In this document: piece after piece, positions 1-13,866 of the stretch
How positions within the stretch are numbered: the first letter of the stretch is position 1
Layout of the letters: each line of letters begins with the position of its first letter
NCBI GenBank assembly: GCA_009741485.1
Contig: CM019220.1
Span: 30,820,185 to 30,884,184 of the forward strand
DNA from: Malurus cyaneus samueli
Lineage: Eukaryota > Chordata > Aves > Passeriformes > Maluridae
Direction of reading: 5' to 3'
Length of the DNA stretch: 64,000 nucleotides
Made by a program: the position numbers and the translations under genes
The notes under the pieces: model-generated
Seen by the model: the letters and a program-made list of their open reading frames with translations, nothing else
Database searches by the model: none
Told to the model about the DNA's origin: nothing

Positions 1-3000
1 ACACAAACCTTCTCTAATAGTGGAAAAGTGAAAGGTTTGTTGTGAAAAGCCTTTCTACCCTGTAGAAAATGTCAATACCACATGCTGGGGTTGCAGCTCT
101 CCAAGAAACAAATATTGATTTCCCTCTTTCCTGATGTACAAATGGCAGACAATGGCTTTCCAAACTCTGAATCTTACAATTGTTTTAAGGCTGACAGATT
201 CTATTAGTATTGAATTTTTATTGTTTCATTGTTCTCCTGTTTTCTTCTGCGACTCCCCACCCCTCTTTGAAACCTTTGTGGAAGGTATTTTTAATTTTAT
301 TTTTTCCATGTGTTAGACAAGCACAGGAGTAGTTGAAATTAATGTAGTATTCCCTGTACTGCAGTTCACTGTCAGGTCTGATTCATCTAATTTTAGTACT
401 ATCATCAGGATCATTGTAGCATTTTCTTGGGAACACAAGGTACGGGTGATGATATAATATTCTTATTTTAAAAAAATCATACATTCCAGAAAATCATGCT
501 ATAAAATATATGCTTGCTGTAGAATAGCGAATTGTGGGCATTCCATTTCAATTCAATTCCTACAAACAGGAATCCTGCATTAGAATCTGTAATTTCACAG
601 TTTTACAACAAACATGAATAGCGAAATTGAAACAGAATGCCAGACGAATATATAGGCATATATAATTCTAACGATCCAAATGCTAAGCAAATTTGAAGCA
701 AAATGAAAAGGATTAGACAAGAATAATATTTTTTTTCTTTAATTTAATTTTATGGAATAACCACTATTCTTCAATACTATGTGCATGTCATGTAAAGCTT
801 AAAAAGCAGTTATTCATTTTCCTGAAGGTCACCCAGACACAGTAAGTTCATTTCATTTTCTTGACAAGAGATCCAGGCTTGTTACGCACTCTATGAAACA
901 TGACAGCGAGGGACTGTCCCTCCAATCCATTTCATGCAAATACGATTTTCCCTCTGAAGAAGGGGGAGAGAGGAGGTGGCTCAGTCTGATCCGTGTTCAT
1001 CCAGGGACAGCAGCTGGAGTGAATGCACTGCAGAGGCATCCACATGAGTGAGAAATAAGTCAGAGTGTGCCAATGCCTGGATCTGGCCGTGCCAGGCTCA
1101 CAAGGCTGCTGGCACCTCTGTTGGCAAGTCTGCCCCAGGCTTGTCCCCAAGGGCTGTGCCAACAGCCCCAGCCTGAAATTCCCTTCTCCCTCAAACTCAA
1201 AGTGTGACCCTGTGCTTCACTGTGATGTCAGTAGCTTATAATAGATACTAAGAATAAAATATTTTCATTTGAATGCCAGTGACTTATTCTACTTTCATGC
1301 AACATCTTTGCTAATCTTACTTCTTTTCTTATGACACTGTCATCCCTGTCAAATTATCCATGATCCTTTTCATTTATCTGGACACACAACGTTATATTCT
1401 GCATGGATTTGGAAATGTATGTAATTGGTGAATTTTCTTGTCACAAAATTTTAATTACTGTCTACCTATCTTATGGCACACAATAGAATTAGATCCTTGG
1501 AAGCAGGGATGCAGCTCCCACTTGGGAATTACACATATGCAGACTGACAGAGTAAGACAGGCACAATGCAGAGGCTTTAAGCAACTTTTCTGGCACTTGT
1601 GTTAGTAATGGATGAAAATGAAGCAGGCAGGTCCTTTCAGAACAGAAAATCTCCAGAAGCATCATGTTGAGATACAGGCAGAAGCAGCAATTAAATGGGG
1701 TGTCAAGCATGTGTGTTAAGGATAAACAAACAGGCAAAACTAATTAGTTAAAATTTGCCTGGGAATTGGTGAATAATAAGAACTGTGAATTATGAGACAG
1801 CTGTTTTGCGTTGCCAAATTTTCTCCTGTCTTTTTGGCAACGAAAATTTATGAAGACACTGACTATATTTTGTAATTTACCCATTGTGATGTTTGAGAAT
1901 GGAATTACTAAAGGAATGTGAGAAGCTATTTTACTGATGGTCAAGGGCAGTCTTGTGTGCATAAACATATTAATATAAACCATCTTTTTATAATGTTATA
2001 ATTATCAATATAGTAATAAATATCAATAAATATAGTAATGGATTTGAGATGTCAAGTGGCAGAAAATGTGTTCAATATTGTCCCTGAAAAGATAATTCTT
2101 GTAATCTCTCCAGAGTCAATGAGCCTCTCATTGTTTATTACTTAATCTGCTGGACCTGCCCATTTCCATGCTGATGATACTGCAACACACTGGATATCTT
2201 GCCTGAAACACAGACAATTGAATTTCTTAGCTGCTGGACACTTAAAATTCAGTATTAATATTTTGTAATAAAGGAAATTAGGAACATTTGAAATTATCAA
2301 ATCAAACACAAAGGGATTTAATATTTAAGTGAAATTCATTTTTGTGTCCATCTTAAGGATGCTCCAGATGTAAACTGGTTAAGTTCATTATTAAACTAAT
2401 GAAAAAAAAATACATGGCACTAAGAAAAAGTTTATAAAAAAAGTCACGACTTTATCTTAAATTCTGTGACATTGTATACTTAAAAAAAAAAAAAAGGGTT
2501 CTCAGTGAAATATTATTCTAAGTCTGAATTTTAAATGGCAAAAACATGTTTTCTGGGAACAAAATCAGTGTCTATGGCTTTACTTTTTGGTAAAATTCCT
2601 TAAATTTTGCTGTCAAACTCTAGTTGCTCTTTTTTTTTAAGGCAGCATTTTTTTTTATACTCCTTTTTTTCCCCTTATTTTGAAAACCCTAGAACTTTAA
2701 TGTCATTTTCATGTAAGTTCCTTGAAAAAAAATCATTAGAACTTTGATCAGTTTGAATGAATTGTTCTAATATGATGCAATAAGCAGAAGGAAGTTGTGT
2801 TAAGAAATTGTGAAAACTTGCATGAATAATTGCAATATTTTTTTCTCAGCAAAGTCTGGGAGAACTGCCAAGAAAAATCCTTCTTTCTGACAAAAGTTCC
2901 TAAGCACTACATTTACAAAAAAATGTAAATATGTAAATATTACTGCCAGGAATAAATCTTAAAAAGAACATATTTATCTTGAAAGAAAAGGTTATTATTG

Positions 3001-4580
3001 AAACTTATTTTTCTCCCCCAGCACTGTGATCACCAACGAATGCTGAGTTTACTGTAACATTTTATAAAGACATGTGTGTGTTTACTCAGAACCAGACAGA
3101 GATTTTATAAATGCAGTGCAGGATGAGGAATGACCAGCAAAAAGTATTTCTGTTACTAACCTGGCCAAAATCCAATGTATGACATTTCCACAAAAAGGAA
3201 AAGTACAAAGAAAAGTCTACTAAAATTAGGAGCAATAAACAACCCATCAGAGAAAAACAACCATTTCTAGCAAAATAACAAATCTTTTTAATAAGATTAT
3301 CTCCTAAACACTTGTCATCTAAATGATCATGGAATAAAAATTTTGCTAAATGCAAACAAGAGGTGAAACCAGATAGAGAGAAGTCTGATACCCAGGTTGC
3401 ATCCAGATCTAATCTTTTATCCCATGTTTAAATTCAGATTTTCAGTTCCTAGTCTGAGTCCTTGAGACGCAGCCAGAATTTGCCTTGAAGAGGATGATAT
3501 CATACAGAATAGATTTGTAGAAATCAGTGGATGTATAACAATTTGCACCAGCTAAGGATCTGCTCCTTTATCTTTCAAAAGCACCAACTGCAGAAACCTA
3601 ATTTACTCCTCTTGATTGTAGCCAGAAACATCTGACTGATGAAGCTGGAGTTTCCCAGGAGTATTCATGCCTCAGAAGGGAACTGGGATTACAATTGAGA
3701 TGTGGATAATATCTCCGGTATCACTTGGCAATTTCAGACAACTTACAGTGCATTACCACACTTTGCTGCAATTTGGTGCTTGGATGTCATAAATTACGTT
3801 GACACACCATTAACATAGGTAAGTAGAGTAAATAATTGATCTCTCCAGAGAAACATCAGAACCTGCTGTAATAACAGATCTGCAGCAATCGCTGTTACAA
3901 ACATACAGACCTCAACTGTTTTTTCATACCTAAGCTAAGCCCAAATTATTTCCCTTTTAGTGTCTTACTTTTGGGCTGTTATTCTTGTACTAATGATAAC
4001 AGAATAGGCCTTTAATATGTAAACTGAGAAAAATAACATACCAAAATTAGATTATTAGATATGTCCATATTATCAGATATCCTATTAGAGATACAGATGG
4101 AATTACACGTGGGTTTTTTCACAGGAAGGTAAAAAACTAGTTTATTAGTCTGTACTAATAACAAATTTTCTTAGTGAAAGGGCAGAAATGAACCATTAAG
4201 GCAGACTTCAGGCAGTCCAGCAGGGAAACCACACAACTGTGTAGAGATGTAAGACTATTCCTCAACGTTGGCCCAGGTGTGAAGCAGTGTCCCTGTGACC
4301 ACAGCGATGTGGCCCCAAGAGCCATAATAATTACTGTGGCTGTTTGGTCCCCAGTTAAAACATCACATGGATCAATTTTGGCATGGTTTTGTATGATTTT
4401 TTTTTTTTTTTTAAAGACAAGGGCAAAGTGAGATCAGATAAAATAAAAACAACCCTGGCTTCTGTAGACAAAGTGGATGTTGGAAGCTCAGAGGAACCAG
4501 TCTCAGAAGAGGGAATGTGGAGAAAACAGTAACTCCAAAACAAACTTGAGAGCCATTTTTAAGCATGTCTGACCCTGAAA
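1..4580. other. AT-rich non-coding DNA, no gene seen
   Basis: No exon, RNA gene or recognisable transposon can be supported here. The sequence is AT-rich with scattered A and T homopolymers, for example near 2,400-2,500, 2,630-2,670 and 4,397-4,412. A somewhat GC-richer patch lies at about 940-1,180. It has a 76-codon minus-strand frame without any domain or signal I recognise, and I treat it as chance. Unrecognised diverged repeats or conserved regulatory elements cannot be excluded by eye. Confidence 0.6.
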
Positions 4581-4584
4581 TCAT

Positions 4585-4700
4585 TGAGATTATCCAAGAA
4601 CAGGAGAGGGAGAGAAAAGAAAAGAAAGGAGAGCAGGAGAAAATCAAAATAAAGTGAGAAGACGTGAGAAGATGAGTGAGAAAGCAAGAAGAAAGTAGGA
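4585..4700. repeat. GA-rich purine low-complexity tract
   Basis: The plus strand is almost entirely purine for about 110 bases, made of irregular GAGA, GAAAA and GAAG blocks without a fixed period. The 60-100-codon minus-strand frames over this tract are Ser/Leu/Phe-rich. That is what a polypyrimidine strand encodes, so they are not evidence for a gene. Such tracts are common background in vertebrate DNA. Confidence 0.7.
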
Positions 4701-7700
4701 AGCAATTCACTTGAAACACGCAGATAAAAGAGGAGCACTGGAATTCGAGGCACAGATGGATTCCTCATTTGGAAATTCTGACAGGTTTTATAAACTTATG
4801 ATAGGATGTTAGTCTTCATCAGATGAGTGATGCCAATTGGACATGCAATATAACTGAAGTTATACAAAGGTTAGAGGTAATGATATTAAAAGAAAGACTG
4901 GCCACTGGAAGCTCAAAGTACAGTTTGCATTTGTGTTTTTCATTCCTTGTTAAAAAGATGCTGGTGACATGCATGCTTAAAGAACAAAAATTCTTTTCAA
5001 AACTGGGTTATTAAACCTTCTCTTAGACTCAGCACAAGTGATGAAAGGTAGCCATGTGTTCAGATAGCTGAGGTATGAATCATTTTAGGGCTACTAAGTT
5101 GTCCCAGATATTCATAAGCCATCTGTTAAGTGAAAGAACATTAGGTGTACACAGTGCTAATAATACTTACATTTAATTATTACACTCAGCATGACACATC
5201 ATTGGAAATAGCAAAAAAGTACTTTTAGATATCCACAAAATCCTCACACAATTTAAATATAGTAGGGGAGGGTATGTTTGAGTGGGCAGTGATAAGTAAG
5301 ACGATCTTTGCACAGAAAAGGAGCTGCTTTGAGAACATGGCTGTTTTATTTTCTCACAAATACCAAACATTAATTTTATCTTCAATGCTGGTCACAAGAT
5401 TCTCAGAAATTAAGGAGAAAAATCAGAATGCACAAAATTCTAATATTTTGACAGACTCAGTGGTTTAATTCCAAATTAATACATTGTGGCTTTCTCTCAT
5501 ATATGATATTCCATTATAAATTCTAGTGGAAAAATTCTAGATCAGAAATCCTCAGCCTGGAGTCTGACAACAATGCTAAGCAAATAATATCCTGATGGCC
5601 ACACTCTCTCCCCCTGCCTTGACCATAGAAGAAATAATGGGTTTTTTATCCTTCATTTCCTGAAATGCTTCAAAAATGTTTGAGAACTGTTTAGTTTATG
5701 AAGCAAAATGGTAGTGACCTGATCCTACTGGAAATCAGAGAAATAAATTATAATAGATTTAAATATTGCAATCACCATTGGAATGTGTTGCTGTGCTTTA
5801 GTTATGTCTTTGACTCTCTCAGACAGAATCTAGGCTGTGACTTACTAAACTGACCATTGAGTTCAGATTTATCCAATGCTAGCCATCATCACCTCTCTCT
5901 ATTTTATTTCTTCTGCTACATTACAACACATTTTTGTCTTATATTTCTGGGACACTTCAAAAGCCTTTAGGGAAGCCAAAAGTGTATTTACAACAAAAAG
6001 AGCTCTTGAGTTCTATCAGTCTAGTAGTTATTATATTATACTTGTATGGTCAGGAATAGAGTATAAAATCTTAGCAACCTAACATTTTTCCTTTCTATGA
6101 CAAAATAAATTGGTTCACTCTCAAAATTATTAGGGAAACTCAGAATTTCCAAAGATTAAGTGAACTTCTCACCCTAGACTTAGCTAAACAGGCAGTTTTA
6201 ATTATTTTCTCCCATCCCCCTCTCTTTTCAAAAGTACAAATAGAAGGCTAGGAATAAACATTAGAAAATGGAAACTTTCAGCCATAAATTACTATTTATA
6301 TCTTGCTGAGGTCAGGGCTAAGGCACTCATTTCTGGAAAATGTTTGCAGTCCTTGTAACCTCCTGAAGCCAGTGGATCTCAACTACTTCATGCCATCGAA
6401 GATTTGCAGCTTCACAAATTCTGTTCTCAGTTCTTTTTTCATCCGCTCTATCCCCAAAGCCACTTCCCAGAGGAGCCCCACTGCTGAATAGTCTTAGTTC
6501 TGACAGAGAACTACCCTCACAGGAACCACTCCTTCATTAGGGATGAAGTCATTCTTTAGCTTTATGCTATGATATGGGAATAATATGGCTGGGAAGAAAG
6601 CAAGGCACTGGTGAGGGAAGGCTACATGTGGTTACAGCCACTATTCGGTGCTTGGAGAGAATCCTGCCCTTGCTGTTTTATATTTTTCAGGGGAAGAGAA
6701 AACAGTTTTTCAGTACCTCTACCCTTTTCACCTTAACCAGGAGCTGTAATTTCACAAGATCAAAATCTATACAGGCAAGAACAAAGGGCTGCCCTTATTT
6801 TGTGTATTTTGGGGATATTCAAACAGGTAAAGTGCAGTAAAAACAAAATTCAGTTTGACTTTCATCCTAACACAGAAAGGACTTAGGTTTAATTTGGTTC
6901 AGGTGTAAAAGTTCATTTTTGTTTACTTTAGTCCCCTTCATAACTGTTGTACATGATAGCAAGATATTATTCTTAAAAAATCCCGTAACAGGGCTACAAA
7001 TATTCTGTGTTATTTTTTAATACCAGTTTCACTTTAATGCAACATTCATTATATTAAATTTAGAATTTATGCTTTTAATTTAATAACTTGTTTCTTTTAG
7101 AGAGGAAAAGGTCTGGAATTATTTTGAAAATTAAAATGACTGCGAACACAAGAAAAATAAGAAAAATAACGGTTAAATGCTGTGTTGAGAGAAAAATGGA
7201 GAGGAAAACCATATACAAGAGGGAAATTTCCATTTTTGTAAAATGTACTCCTTTAACACAACATTTCCACTGATTTTTACAGGAATATTTGTCTGAAAGG
7301 AATATCGTTGGATACTAACTGACAAACAAATAGTGTTGGGAATACAACTTGCTTGTTTTGGTTTCCTGACGTTAAAGATGTGCATCACAAACATGGTTAA
7401 AATGCACACACATTTGCAAAGTGTTTGGAACAGATCACTGTCTCCTAGTTTGATGTTCTCCCTGTTCCCTAGATGGTGTAATTGTCTCCTCCTGCATTTT
7501 TTTTCCCTACTCCATGACACTTGAAGTGTCCTTTCTAGTGGCACCGTTGCCCAGGAAGAATGGAGAAAATTTCTTCAGAGCTTTGCACTATGACTAAGCA
7601 GTTGGCTTACAGCTTGAAAACGAAATTTGCATCTCGAGTCTGGAAAGAGTAATTTGGTTCCCTTTCTACCTAGAAACACAAAGGTTTTGCTTAAAGCCAC

Positions 7701-10700
7701 CTCACACTTCTCTGCTTTGGCCTGCAGGCATGAAAAGTCTGGCATCTAGAAGGTTTTCAGACGCCCCTAAATTTTGCTTTTCATTAAATGCTAGATACTT
7801 GCTGGAGAAATATGTTATACAGGAGTATTAAATATCCATCATGTCCTATACAAATTGGTGTGAATATTTTCTAATCCTAGACCTCCAGTCGGAATGAACT
7901 TTCACAATATCACAGCACATATTGTAAAATACCTTCTCATTTTGCTTATAGAACGTAGGTTTAATGAGAATTTGAACTGTGATCTTTTAATGTGATCACT
8001 TAGTTCTTCAAAACGCTGTTTCACCTACACAAATCTCTTGCTCGTGAAGTTCATGGCAATGAATCAGAGCACATGAGTAACTGCAAAGTGATACTGAGTT
8101 TTCCTGTGTCTCTGTGGTGTCCTCCCCATTCGTTTCTCACACTAAGGACTTTTCAGAAACTGCTGTTCTGAAATAATAATGAGAAAACTCATTTTCAAAG
8201 ATCCATTTTTCTTTCTACAGAATGGAACATAAAGTGAGTCATTGCACAACAGCATGTGAGGTTTGTGTTTCTTCTTTAAAGTTCCTGTTAAACCAACCTT
8301 GCAAACTAACCAAAGTCACTGCATTTGTTTAAAAATTGACTTAAGATTTTCCTGTTGTCTAAAGGAAGAGGAGAGAAATGAAAAGATGGGAAGAGTCACC
8401 ACAAGATATAGAGAGATAACTTATATGAAATGTAACTGGAAACTGCACTACTGGTCCCTCCTAAGGCCCTCCAGGAACAGACCATGGTTTATACAATAGT
8501 TGAACACTTGAAAACAAATAGTTCTACAGCTCTGCAAGGATTTCCAATATAGCTTTTCCTTTTAATTTTTTTAAATTATTTTTCAGTAGTCTCTTTAATT
8601 TCTTGTTTTCCCATTAATTCTTACACTGTTAAATGGAAGATAAGTGTCCTAACAACACTATGGGGTCAGACATTTTGTAGTTTATTATTCATACATACAA
8701 ATCATCCTGACATTGAAACTATTAATGATTTTTTCATCCAATTTTTGCTGTCAGGGTCAACTGCCTGCTTTAGCCACATCTCACTCCGGTGGTGTTGGGA
8801 AAAATCTGACAGCAAATAACTGCTAAATTCCTCATTCCCAATTCTCCATTTCTGCCAGGAGGATATGAGGGCTAACAGCCCTCAGGGGTCACATAGGACC
8901 TCCCAGACATGCCACCAGAAGGTGAACACTCAGCTTGGATGAAAAAGCATAGAAGAAAGTAGGTTGCAGAGCAGAAGAAAGAACCCAGGGTTAATACCTG
9001 TTGTTTGACTGATTCACCTCTAGAATACATTACCTCAACTGCCATCAAGATTCCATGAACTGACTGAAAATTATCTAGATGTTTTCCTGTTTTTGTGGAA
9101 GATTGTTTTCTTATGCTAACAGAAATCCATAGATTTTTCTAAAAATTATTTTCTTACCGGTAAAATTCAGTATCTCTTCCCTTTCAAAATAATCAAATAA
9201 TTTTGACCCAAAAAAAATTTAAAAAAAAATTAAAAAAAAATATTATCAGTGACAGTGCTCCTTAATTTCTGGTAAAAGCAAGACAATTTTTAGCAGAAAA
9301 AATATTGATGTTTGAAAGAAAAAATATAAATGCAGATATATACAAATTTCACAGACATACAGAAGGATGATTCTTTCTGCAATAACATTTCTTTCCTCAT
9401 TGCATTTTCAAGGTAAATCTAACTCCATTTAGCATGTGTTTTCCTCCCTGAATGTACTACTCCTGGCAAAGGCCTGAAGTGCTCAGGGGTAGATTAACGT
9501 GCAGTGAAGAGACCCAGTACAGGATAAATGCAGGCCATCATAAGGCTGTCCAATTTATCATCCAGGCAGCACCAAGTAGGAGAGTATATAAATTATATTA
9601 ACCTAATTTAAATCCCTCTATTGGAAATGATTTAACAGAGCCACTGTTTACAAATACGTGATCTAGCCACGAAAGCCATGTTCTGATACTGATGGGTTGT
9701 TTCCCCCCAACATGTGAGAGAGATAAGGCACCACTCTGCGTGATTTAATATGACAGAATCCTTCCTGGAGACGTATCAGTTTGTATAAGCTCTTCAAGAA
9801 AGTGTTGAATATATTTACCTGGACAGTGTCAGGTTATGCTGCACCATCATTATCAAATTGACAAGAGAAGTGTTAGAGGTAAACAACAACAGATGATGGA
9901 AAAGGGCAGAGAAAAACAACAGCCAACAAGACATGGAGAAAAAAAGGAAAGGATTCTAATGGAGAGTCCTTTTTATGCTAAGTCAATTTAATGGACACAG
10001 CCAGGAAAAAAGGATCTCTTTTCATCATAGGATTGTTAAAGCTATTCCCCAAAGTCATAGTGCACTGAAAAAAAAAAAAAAAATAAATTAAAATCTGATA
10101 ATCAGAGGTAGAAAGAATGCAATAACAAAAGAAGGTATGTCCCAGAAAAAATGACATTTACAAAGAGAGTCAGGATCCTGATCTACCCTGCAAGTAGAAG
10201 TTTCTGATTAAACTGAACTGGGACCCTTTGGGAGAAATAAAGGAAAAACTAAATTTTTCAAAATAGCTTAAATAACAATAAATTTTAAAAACCATTTATC
10301 CTGAAATAAATGACTAATTTATTCCCAGAATTCTTCATCATTTCTGAATAATATACGTGATGAAGTGTGAGAATGATGCTTGATTAAATGAGGTCCCTGG
10401 AGTGCATTAGAGGAGATTTAGGCTGGAAAACAGCATCTGCTGTCTCTTTCTTTCCTTCTCTCAATGCTGTGTTGTTTCCATGTATTATGGCATATTAGCC
10501 TTTTTCATTTTTAACAGAATAGGACAATATTTATTCAGATATTTTTGTGGTGGCCATACAATGGGTCTTTCAGTGTGAGGGTCTGAAAAACACTGCTGAA
10601 TACTTATTTTATTTTTCCTGGCAGGAGCAATAATTACCTTCTCTTAGTCACTCACAGGTCATACAAATCTAAGTCATTGTCCATTATAATAATGCCAGTA

Positions 10701-12537
10701 AATTTAATTCAACTGGCTTCTTTCAAGACCATTTTTTTTTTCTCCATTTTTCTTTTCTTACCCTAATTTACCCAATGTTGAGGATCATGGTTTTGGTATA
10801 GTACTAAGGAGAGCTAAACAGATATGTCAAACAGTTGGATATATCACCACTTCTATCTTTGGCCATTGCCACCAGCTTTCCAATGAGGAAAGGCAGGTGC
10901 ACTGTCCAGTACAGCTGTGCTGTGCATATCGAGCTATACCCAGCTCTAGAAGTTGAGAACAAGCAGACAGCTTGTTTGCAAGGCTGTCTGAAAAGCCAGG
11001 CTGTAGGAGCTCAGATGCTAACACTCGTGGTGAATTTTGAAGCCTGCTGAATACCTTCATACAACCCTCAGATGTCCTTTAAAACATCCAAGCCTGGCAC
11101 TAGCCTTCAGCATTGTCCCAACCCACATTTGAGCGGGATTTCCATCCCACTTTCTCTTGCTGTGCTCGCACCATCTGCTTAGCAGTCACAGTGCTATGGG
11201 AACATTCAGTACCTGCAACACCAGTAACTTATGGGGAAAAAATTCTGTTGTAACAGTGTACTTACTCAGCATCAGAAATAAATGCCAAAACATGACTGTT
11301 ATGTGGGTGGCCAGATGCTTGTCCACAAATATCTTCAGACTAATAATGCGTCCAGTGGGTGGATTTGGTTTGTTGGGTTATTTTTTTCTGCTTGAAAGCC
11401 GCACTGTTCAAACACTTCCAGTATGTACTGCTTCTTCATTAGCACACATTTCTTCCCTACCATGTGCTACATTTGATTAAAAAGACAACCATTTCTACAA
11501 GAAGATATTATGTCAATATTAACTAGTGACAGAGATAATATCAAAGATAAAACTGCCATGGAGTTATTAGGAGACTGTAATTTGCTTGAACATTTTCATG
11601 AAATTATAAAATTGGGTATCATATCTATATCTGATTATGAGCAGCAACATATCTGAGTTAATAATTACAATCTTGTTTTTACTTGTTGACAGTATGACTA
11701 ATTGCTGTCTGAAGAGAATTTAAACAGATCAATTCAAAAATCAGCCATCTAAAGAAAGGTAATATGCCTAAGATGTATTCAATTGGGACTGCAAAGTTTC
11801 TGTACTTTATTTGGATATTTCTATTATATGGTAGCTCCTTAAGAGAATAAAATAAAGTATATTATCTAAAAGGAGAGAATTTAATAATTTAAATATTTAA
11901 ATTCTTTAGCTTTTGTAATGCTGTAATTTACCTGTATTTAGAGCAAAGCAGAGAGTTAGAAAGATTTCAGATTTCCAAACTCAGATCTTTTTCTCTGTAA
12001 CCCTGAGTAACAAACTGCTGACAGCTGTCAATCTCTGATTTGTAGAGGACTCCATCAGCACGGACAACTTGGGGTGCAGCTGAAGGGGGAGATGCAGTTG
12101 AGCTCTGGTGGGAGACAGAGACAAGAGGTCATAAACTCAGGACCCTTTGCACAACAAAAGGCACAAGGACCCCTATCTATCATAAACGCTGCAAGTGTAA
12201 CTGACCTAGTGGTTCCTGGATGCTCAGATAAGGGAAGTTTCATAAGTGTTTCTTAAAATTTTGTATGACCTCTGTTTTGATCCCACCTCTTTTGTAGCTG
12301 AAATGCATTGAGCATTGTCTTAGGGTGTATGTTCCAGTTCTGTTTCAGCTGAAAGGAACCCAGGTCACACTTAGTGTTCTGTAGCATGGACCTAGGAACA
12401 GTAAGCATTCTGTAATGCAGAGACTTGCTCCAAAAGCAGGACCATCATCTGTTAAGTCAGAAATTAAATTAAATGCCCTTTTGTTGTTACATTGTGCTTA
12501 GAAGCAGCAATGCTAGAGCCTGAATGGTTAGTTGGGT
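4701..12537. other. AT-rich non-coding DNA, no gene seen
   Basis: Unique-looking AT-rich sequence. It contains a short A-run cluster at about 9,210-9,242 and an A-run near 10,067-10,083. Open frames reach 123 codons (minus strand, 7,173-7,544) but have no recognisable domain, no repeat family match and no convincing splice-site framing. I see no RNA gene. Confidence 0.6.
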
Positions 12538-12605
12538 AAACACCAACGACAATCTTCTTACACTTCAATCTTCTTAAACACCAACGACAATCTTCTCTTA
12601 CACTA
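12538..12605. repeat. Local 38-bp tandem duplication
   Basis: A 21-base segment beginning AAACACCAACGACAATC at 12,538 recurs at 12,576, giving a period of 38 bases. The second copy differs only slightly downstream (an extra CT before TTACACT). Two copies only. It looks like a recent replication-slippage or microhomology duplication and not a transposon. Confidence 0.8.
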
Positions 12606-13265
12606 CTTATCGTATTTAAAGTAATATCCCCATTTAAAGAATAGACATCTTTATCACATCAGAAGGTTACTACTTTTAATTTGGAATGTTATGTAAATTT
12701 GAATCTTCTGTGCTCTTTTACAGGCATGACCACTGCCTCTGAAAGTCTCAAATATCATGTGAAAGATAAAGCAAGGCTACATCATTTTTCTCCCTACCTA
12801 CTTCTTTATCTTCATTAAATTTCTTTTAAACATAATGCTTGAGCTGTAGCTAGTGGTTGAGACACGTAAGCAATTGTACCACCCACTTTAGAGAAATTTG
12901 GTCCTGCCTGAAAAGCACTGAGAGACACTCTGATAGTATACATGACTGGGTGAGAAAGCTGTTTTTATATTTACCCAATGTTGCAGGCTCTGTACAAAAG
13001 CTGAGCAAATTCTTAACTCTCAGTTAGTGTTGTGTTGATGTTTGTGGTTGCAAAGACTCATAATTAAGCGAATCAAATACAAAACCAACAAGTGTGTACA
13101 TTCAGGCAGTGAAAACAGCACAGTAAAATATAGTTATTTTCCTGTTATTCTTAATTTTGATTAAAAATTGTAGAACCAAAGAATTTAAGTCACCAAACTT
13201 GGTCCTGGTCTGCATTCAGAATAGTACTGCCAAAAGGTCAGGGGATAAAAAAATTACTGGGGGAA
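12606..13265. other. AT-rich non-coding DNA, no gene seen
   Basis: I see no gene or clear repeat here. The last part, about 13,190-13,265, may be a more diverged extension of the adjacent CR1 fragment, but I could not align it convincingly. Confidence 0.5.
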
Positions 13266-13520
13266 TCTCAATGTGCATAAATAACAGCACAAGTGAATAG
13301 GGGCACAAACTGAAGTATTTCAAATTCCATTAAAAAATACACCTTTTGATTGTGAGGGTGATCAAATATTAGCACAGCTTGCCCAGAAATGCTGGGGTCC
13401 ACATCCTTGGACATATTTACAACTCATCTACACATAGTTCTGGACAACTCCTGCCTGGAGCAGGGGGACTAGACCATGTCCAAAGACTCCTGCCAACCTC
13501 AACATCCCATAAATCCATGA
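13266..13520 (+). mobile_element. CR1 LINE 3'-end fragment, sense
   Basis: The segment follows the order of landmarks in the 3' untranslated end of avian/reptilian CR1 retrotransposons, as I recall the consensus. It opens with a TCTCAATG.. stretch, then GGGCACAAACTGAA, then TTGTGAGGGTGATCAAA, GCTTGCCCAGAAA, CATCCTTGGACATATT, a GAGCAGGGGGACTAGA segment, and finally TGCCAACCTCAACATCCCAT. The copy ends where CR1 elements end in short ATTCTRTGA-type repeats (here decayed to AAATCCATGA). It is 5'-truncated, which is typical of CR1, and moderately diverged. It encodes no intact protein. The CR1 assignment is firm; the subfamily is not determined. Confidence 0.85.
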
Positions 13521-13856
13521 AAGTTAGCAATAGAAACTGACCCTGCTTGTAACATCACAGCAATTGGGCAAGGCCCTTCTATTCTAACACTTTCAGTCAT
13601 AATATCAATTTCTGTGGTATCAATGAGCTTTGGTTGCAGATTTATTTCAAACATTTTGCTAGGAAACATTACATAAATTTAAATAATTGTCTAATCTCTT
13701 CAAATTAACAATAAGGACTTAATATAAAGACAGATTTTAAAGGATTTAGTAAATTAGTGCACAAAGTGACGGGTTAATTGCTCTGTGGATCACAACGCAA
13801 CATATTTATTTAGCAACCAATAATTTAACCAATGAATTCAGCCAGTTAACAAGGCA
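13521..13856. other. AT-rich DNA between CR1 and gap
   Basis: No gene or further repeat recognised. The sequence is strongly AT-rich up to the assembly gap. Confidence 0.6.
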
Positions 13857-13866
13857 NNNNNNNNNN
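13857..13866. other. Assembly gap (10 Ns)
   Basis: Ten consecutive N characters interrupt the sequence. The round length suggests a placeholder and not a measured size, so the true distance across this point is unknown. The right flank begins with AAACAAC and a T-run, which may have contributed to the assembly break. Confidence 0.98.
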
